A DNA stretch of 64,000 nucleotides from JBGSPQ01 sp041738505. Its GTDB lineage: Bacteria; Patescibacteriota; Gracilibacteria; UBA1369. The notes under the pieces were generated by a model that saw only the letters and a program-made list of their open reading frames with translations, made no database searches and had not been told where the DNA came from. The position numbers and the translations under genes are program-made. The stretch is from positions 1-64,000 of the forward strand of contig JBGSPQ010000028.1 in assembly GCA_041738505.1 (NCBI GenBank). The letters run 5' to 3'. Below, one piece after another: positions 60,325-64,000 of the stretch. Each line of letters begins with the position of its first letter. Positions within the stretch are counted from its first letter, which is position 1.

Positions 60325-63243
60325 TTAGCCGGCAGCATTAATCGCCCTTCCATATACCATGGCAAGGGCGTTTTTGTCGGGGTGCAGCGGTTCATAACAG
60401 ACCGATCGGTCCAGGGCGGCGCCGTCGGGCGTGGCCAGGCCTCCTTGTTCCACGGGCAGGCAGAGGTCTATAAGTTTGAGTTTTGGGTTGTTGCGCGCCG
60501 CCGCCCTAATTTTGTCGTTTATTGCCACTCTTCTTTGGTCAATGGAGTTCTTTCGTTTACTGTAACCTTTATAATTCCCGAATGGAGGGATAGTGCATAC
60601 ATGTAGCTTTATTGAAGGATTGGCGCGTAATATTGCGTCCCATATCTGTGAAATTCTTTCAAATATCACTTCGGGTGTCTCCCCTCCCCCCATGCCTATA
60701 TCATTAGTTCCTATCAATACCACGGCGTTTGTAAATTTGTTCAGTCTTGGGGCCACGCTGTTTACTCGGTCCAGCAACCATGGTGTGCGTTGGCCTCCTT
60801 TTGCAAAGTATTCATGTCCGCCGTTTTTTAAATATGGTGCGCTTGTTATGGCGGTATTTATGGAATCGCCAAAAAAGGCTGTTGGGGCGCCAATCGGAGG
60901 AACGCTATTTGCCTTGGCAAATTCATGAGGATTTCGGGCGGTCTTAAAAATGGGTCCGGTTTGATTTTCGGGTGCTACTTGCGGGTCCCCGGCGGGTGAG
61001 GCTCCTTCATTCTGCTCTATTTGCAGTGTGGCGTCTTTTATATGCCCTGCCATTTCAACGTATCCTCCGGGAGTCATATGTACTCCGTCGGCGGCTCTCA
61101 CATCGGGTCGCATCATAAATCTATCGGACGGATCGGCAAATATTTTGTGGAATTGGAGTATTTTTTCCGGCCCGATTTTGGTGCCGGACTCATCGGTCTT
61201 CCCCTCCCGACCCAGAATCCAGTTGTTGAGCGCTTCCCATTTTTGCCTCAATTCACTTTCCTGTTGCACATGCGCCGGTGTCTGCCCCACATATCGGGAG
61301 TTTCCAAAGGGCGGGTATGTTGCGGCTATGACTTTCATCCCTCTTTGCGCGGCAAGTTTATAGATTGCTTCAAGATCGGCCGTAATCGCCTCTACACTTC
61401 TGTTGGCGTCAAATATGTCATTTCCACCTCCCAGAACATATAGAGTTCCTCCCCGGCATTCCGATTCCGGCATGTTTTCAAAAACACGTTTCATGGTTGA
61501 AGCGTATCTGCCCGATTCCCAGCGCGGAGTTACATTATCAAGTCCCAAGTGCGGGCCGGCACCCTCGGAAAGAGAATCTCCCAGTACAATAACCTTTTTT
61601 TTATTTTGGACTTCCGCGTGTTGTGTTGCGCTCTCCGCAGGTGGTTGTGGCTGTTGAGATGGCTGAGGTGCGGTTTCCGGTGCGGAACCACCCCCTGTAG
61701 TCGCAGATGAATCATAGGATGGAGTTGCGGGAGCCGAAGATGGCGAGGATTGTGAGCCTCCGCCCGAAGGGGCTGACGAGGGTGTTTGGGCTTCTGCCGG
61801 ATGTGAATTTGCCGACGGTTCGGGGGCTGGTGGTTCTTGGGCCGGTGGAGCTGGCTGTGGCTGTGCTGTTGATGGCGGTTCGGGGGCTGGTGGAGAAGGC
61901 AGCGGCTGTGGCTCCGCTGACGGGGCGGCCGCGGGTTGTTCGGATGCCGGCACCGGTGAAGGCGCGGGGGCCGATGTCGGAGTCGGCGTAGGTGCCGGTT
62001 CGGGGGTTGGTGGTTGATTATCGGCGGGAGTTTCTGCGGCACTCGGCTGTGCGGAAGGTGTCCTGTCCGAGGCGTCGGCGGCTGGAGCCACAGCCTCCGG
62101 TGCAGCGGCAACCTGTGTCGGCTGTGATGTCCCCGGAGGAGAGGAAGCTGGTAATCCCGAAATATCAATTTCTTTTACCACCCCCGGATGTTTGTATGCG
62201 TAGGTGGAATTTTTAATTGGAGCTCTTGAAATTAGTTTGTATAAGTCTTTGTCGCCCAAAACATCGGCGACGTTTTTTTGCTCCACTCTGCCGTCAGAAT
62301 GGCGAATTGTCATAGTACGGCTGACCAGTCTCACACCATGGCTGTAATCCATATATGACCATTCGTGATGCGGGCCGCTATATGGCTGAATTGGAGAACC
62401 GTCTTTCTGATGCCATCCATAAATCACAACATGTTTTGTGCCATCGGATCCATATGGTAGTACAATGTCTTTCTTATCACCAGCGACCAAAGGATTTCCA
62501 CTGACTCCTTTCATTTGTTCCCTTATTTGCATTTCATGATCGATAAAGTACTGCGTCTGCATAAATCTGCTTTGGTCGGGTTTCGGTGTCGGTTGTAGAG
62601 AAACGCCGTTTCTGCGAGCCTGGGCGGCTATGGCGTCCACCATTTTGTCGGTTGGCAGGGTGCAATTGAACTGACGGGCTATCAATTGAGCCGTTGCCGG
62701 TGACATTGGGACCCTTATGGCGTCTTCATCGGATCCGATCATCAAATAGTCGGGCATGACTTTTATTGTGCCTTCAACTTTTTTCCCGTTTTTGTCCGTC
62801 ATACTTACCTCCACGTCCTTAAATTCCCTCATTTTTTTTGGTAGGTTGCCGCTGACAATCTGTTCATACACTGCTCTTTCCCTTACCCGATACTTTTCGT
62901 TGGCGATTTCATTTGATGATTTCCCCTCTTTTCTCATTTTTTCGGCTGTTTGTGCTTCCAAATTTTTTAGATGCTCGGCAAATTGCGTTCCTGTCATTGC
63001 TTCCGGCGGTCGTTCCGGAATGGATTCTTCGGGGCCGCTCTCTTTTTCGCTTTCCTCTTTATCTTTCTCGTCCGCGTTGATTGGAACTCCATCCCCGGGT
63101 TTTACGGGGGGTTGCTCTTTTTTTTCTTCATCTTCACTTTTTTCCGAAGCTTCTTCTCCTCCGGTTTCATTGATAAAGACGGTCCTTGCCGATAAAAGCC
63201 CAAGAATGTCTAAATTTTTTCTGTTTTTAAATCTGTGAGTCAT
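60325..63243 (-). CDS. large protein with unknown N-terminal domain, Pro-rich linker and two SGNH hydrolase domains
   Basis: A 972-residue protein. An acidic stretch (about 30-85) leads to a domain of unknown function at about 155-355 with VPMSPATAQLIARQ, YGWHQKDGSPIQPY and MDYSHGVRLVSR. A Pro/Ala/Ser/Glu-rich linker fills about 368-545. SGNH domain 1 (about 549-735) has GDSLSEG, GGGNDI and DGVHMTPGGY with all block residues. SGNH domain 2 (about 785-970) has GDSINTA, GTNDIG and EPLHPDKN, where Glu replaces the usual Asp. SGNH enzymes are esterases or acyl hydrolases. The N-terminus has only a weak hydrophobic patch, so export is unclear. Function is unknown. Confidence 0.75.
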   Translation of the reverse strand: MTHRFKNRKNLDILGLLSARTVFINETGGEEASEKSEDEEKKEQPPVKPGDGVPINADEKDKEESEKESGPEESIPERPPEAMTGTQFAEHLKNLEAQTAEKMRKEGKSSNEIANEKYRVRERAVYEQIVSGNLPKKMREFKDVEVSMTDKNGKKVEGTIKVMPDYLMIGSDEDAIRVPMSPATAQLIARQFNCTLPTDKMVDAIAAQARRNGVSLQPTPKPDQSRFMQTQYFIDHEMQIREQMKGVSGNPLVAGDKKDIVLPYGSDGTKHVVIYGWHQKDGSPIQPYSGPHHEWSYMDYSHGVRLVSRTMTIRHSDGRVEQKNVADVLGDKDLYKLISRAPIKNSTYAYKHPGVVKEIDISGLPASSPPGTSQPTQVAAAPEAVAPAADASDRTPSAQPSAAETPADNQPPTPEPAPTPTPTSAPAPSPVPASEQPAAAPSAEPQPLPSPPAPEPPSTAQPQPAPPAQEPPAPEPSANSHPAEAQTPSSAPSGGGSQSSPSSAPATPSYDSSATTGGGSAPETAPQPSQQPQPPAESATQHAEVQNKKKVIVLGDSLSEGAGPHLGLDNVTPRWESGRYASTMKRVFENMPESECRGGTLYVLGGGNDIFDANRSVEAITADLEAIYKLAAQRGMKVIAATYPPFGNSRYVGQTPAHVQQESELRQKWEALNNWILGREGKTDESGTKIGPEKILQFHKIFADPSDRFMMRPDVRAADGVHMTPGGYVEMAGHIKDATLQIEQNEGASPAGDPQVAPENQTGPIFKTARNPHEFAKANSVPPIGAPTAFFGDSINTAITSAPYLKNGGHEYFAKGGQRTPWLLDRVNSVAPRLNKFTNAVVLIGTNDIGMGGGETPEVIFERISQIWDAILRANPSIKLHVCTIPPFGNYKGYSKRKNSIDQRRVAINDKIRAAARNNPKLKLIDLCLPVEQGGLATPDGAALDRSVCYEPLHPDKNALAMVYGRAINAAG
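61816..62013 (-). repeat. Pro/Ala/Glu-rich linker with direct repeats
   Basis: The 18-base unit CGGTTCGGGGGCTGGTGG occurs at 61816-61833 and 61876-61893, exactly 60 bases apart, and with one change at 61996-62013. On the coding strand these encode Pro-Pro-Ala-Pro-Glu-Pro-type units within the linker. The spacing keeps frame, so unequal recombination could lengthen or shorten the linker without breaking the protein. Confidence 0.6.
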
Positions 63244-63294
63244 TAATTTTTTAACACAAATTTATCTAAATATTTTACCATAAATAAGCGCTTT

Positions 63295-63324
63295 TTGACA
63301 GCCCAGGTTTGTTTTTGTTGTTAT
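63295..63324 (+). promoter_or_regulatory. putative promoter of the UvrD-type helicase
   Basis: A consensus TTGACA (63295-63300) is followed after 18 bases by TGTTAT (63319-63324); the helicase ATG is 20 bases further. Confidence 0.35.
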
Positions 63325-63343
63325 TGGAACAGAGATTGATACA

Positions 63344-64000
63344 ATGGAGCTACATTTATTTTCGGAGATGATTGAACCAACTGTTTTAAGACTAAATAGT
63401 GCTCAGACGGAAGCGGTTACATCCACCGAGGGGTCGCTGATGATTATTGCCGGGGCCGGTACGGGCAAAACCGGGGTTATCACTTCACGGATAGTGCACC
63501 TGATTAACGAACTAAAAATTGATCCAAAGCACATTCTGGCTTTGACTTTTACGGAAAAAGCAGCTGCGGAGATGGAGGAAAGAGTGGATATGATGATGCC
63601 ATTATCGTATGAAGGCGCTTATATCGGCACTTTTCATGCATTTTGCGATACGGTGCTGAGGGAAAGCGGATTTCATGTCGGGATTGACCCATCGTATAAA
63701 ATTATTAATCAGGCTCGGCAATGGCTTTTGATTAAGAACAATTTATTTGATCTGGGTCTGGATTATTATCGTCCTTTAAATAATCCCGCAAAGTTTATCA
63801 ACATGCTTATTTCTCATTTCAGCAGACTTAAGGATGAGGATATCAGGCCGGAAACTTATCTGGAGCTGGCAAATGCAAAGAGGCTTTCCGCCACTACGGA
63901 AGCAGAAGCGGAGCTGGCAGGCCAAATGATGGAAATTGCGGGAGTTTATGGTAAATATCAGGATATTAAGCTGGCGCACGGTTTCCTGGATTTTGGGGAT
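63344..64000 (+). CDS. UvrD/PcrA-type superfamily 1 helicase, 3' truncated by the window edge
   Basis: The frame from the ATG at 63344 stays open to the last base, giving 219 residues. Visible are the helicase Q motif (LNSAQTEAV), Walker A GAGTGKT within MIIAGAGTGKTGVITSRI, motif Ia (ALTFTEKAAAEMEERV) and the Ib region GTFHAFCDTVLRE, all typical of UvrD/PcrA/Rep DNA helicases. The remaining helicase motifs lie outside the window. Its role is probably DNA repair or replication restart. Confidence 0.92.
   Translation, partial: MELHLFSEMIEPTVLRLNSAQTEAVTSTEGSLMIIAGAGTGKTGVITSRIVHLINELKIDPKHILALTFTEKAAAEMEERVDMMMPLSYEGAYIGTFHAFCDTVLRESGFHVGIDPSYKIINQARQWLLIKNNLFDLGLDYYRPLNNPAKFINMLISHFSRLKDEDIRPETYLELANAKRLSATTEAEAELAGQMMEIAGVYGKYQDIKLAHGFLDFGD

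Noticed and set aside
61530..62168. Minus-strand open frame of 212 residues rich in His, Pro and Arg
   Set aside because: It is the wrong frame of the repetitive Pro/Ala linker of the SGNH protein; the composition follows from the repeat and no start signal fits.
1..64000. Use of TGA as a glycine codon, as in Gracilibacteria and SR1
   Set aside because: Genes such as the CarS-like gene end properly at TGA, and no conserved gene here is interrupted by in-frame TGA; the standard bacterial code fits.

Overview
The window reads as one gene-dense stretch of a small bacterial chromosome, most likely a member of the Candidate Phyla Radiation (Patescibacteria, probably a Parcubacteria-type lineage). 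This is inference from gene content: short EF-Ts, two VirD4/TraG-like ATPases with no conjugation operon, two sigma-region-4/HARE-HTH fusion proteins, a DUF3467 protein, VirB2-like pilin debris, isolated ribB and nadC, an S-layer-type cell surface, and standard code with TGA used as a stop. There are no insertion sequences, CRISPR arrays, phage genes or rRNA genes. Genes are packed with many 1-80 base overlaps and no gene-free stretch over 300 bases, apart from the roughly 360 bases at 40143-40502, which hold divergent promoters and a tRNA-Leu gene.

Layout. 1-1420: end of a VirB2-like membrane protein and an AI-2E/PerM-type permease. 1341-7274, minus strand: two glycosyltransferases around a Wzz-like chain-length protein, a PrsW-type membrane protease, a STAS protein, an RsbW-like ATPase and a small chorismate mutase. 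7382-10177: structured leader, rpsB, a membrane protein, tsf and ribB. 10206-15079: a promoter followed by a HEAT-repeat transporter-like protein, a second STAS protein, a SpoIIE-type phosphatase and queA. 15080-21870: ilvE, a surface Ig/FN3 protein, YggT, cysS, a small unknown gene and murC. 21944-24987: an FtsB-like protein, two CAT-anticodon tRNAs, a CDP-alcohol phosphotransferase beside a CDP-archaeol-synthase-like protein, and an LCP protein. 24988-31537: VirD4-like ATPase, radC, glyS, dtd, DUF3467 and rlmN. 31565-40142: a degenerate response regulator, the two sigma4/HARE proteins, a TPR protein, valS, an unknown gene, nadC and a HIT protein. 40334-48416: tRNA-Leu, dnaE, aspS and a second VirD4-like ATPase. 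48492-56069: two exported wall-binding proteins (3D/PG-binding and M23/SLH), an HD protein, tsaE, tRNA-Arg, a PH-domain membrane protein, ruvB and a lipoprotein. 56081-64000: CIRCE-controlled clpC, rpsA with a structured leader, a 972-residue tandem SGNH protein and the start of a UvrD-type helicase.

How the genes fit together. About a third are core translation, replication and repair functions. Most of the rest build or decorate the envelope: glycan assembly, LCP transfer, peptidoglycan remodelling, S-layer-anchored proteins and phospholipid head groups. A phosphorylation-based partner switch is spread over two divergent operons beside the glycan genes. Regulation visible in the DNA includes a near-perfect CIRCE on a sigma-70 promoter before clpC, palindromes inside two promoter regions, and candidate autoregulatory leaders for rpsB and rpsA. 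The most unusual points are the archaeal-type CDP-archaeol-synthase-like gene, the duplicated sigma4/HARE regulators, the split partner switch with PrsW, and the tandem SGNH protein. All functions are read from sequence motifs; no database search was run.
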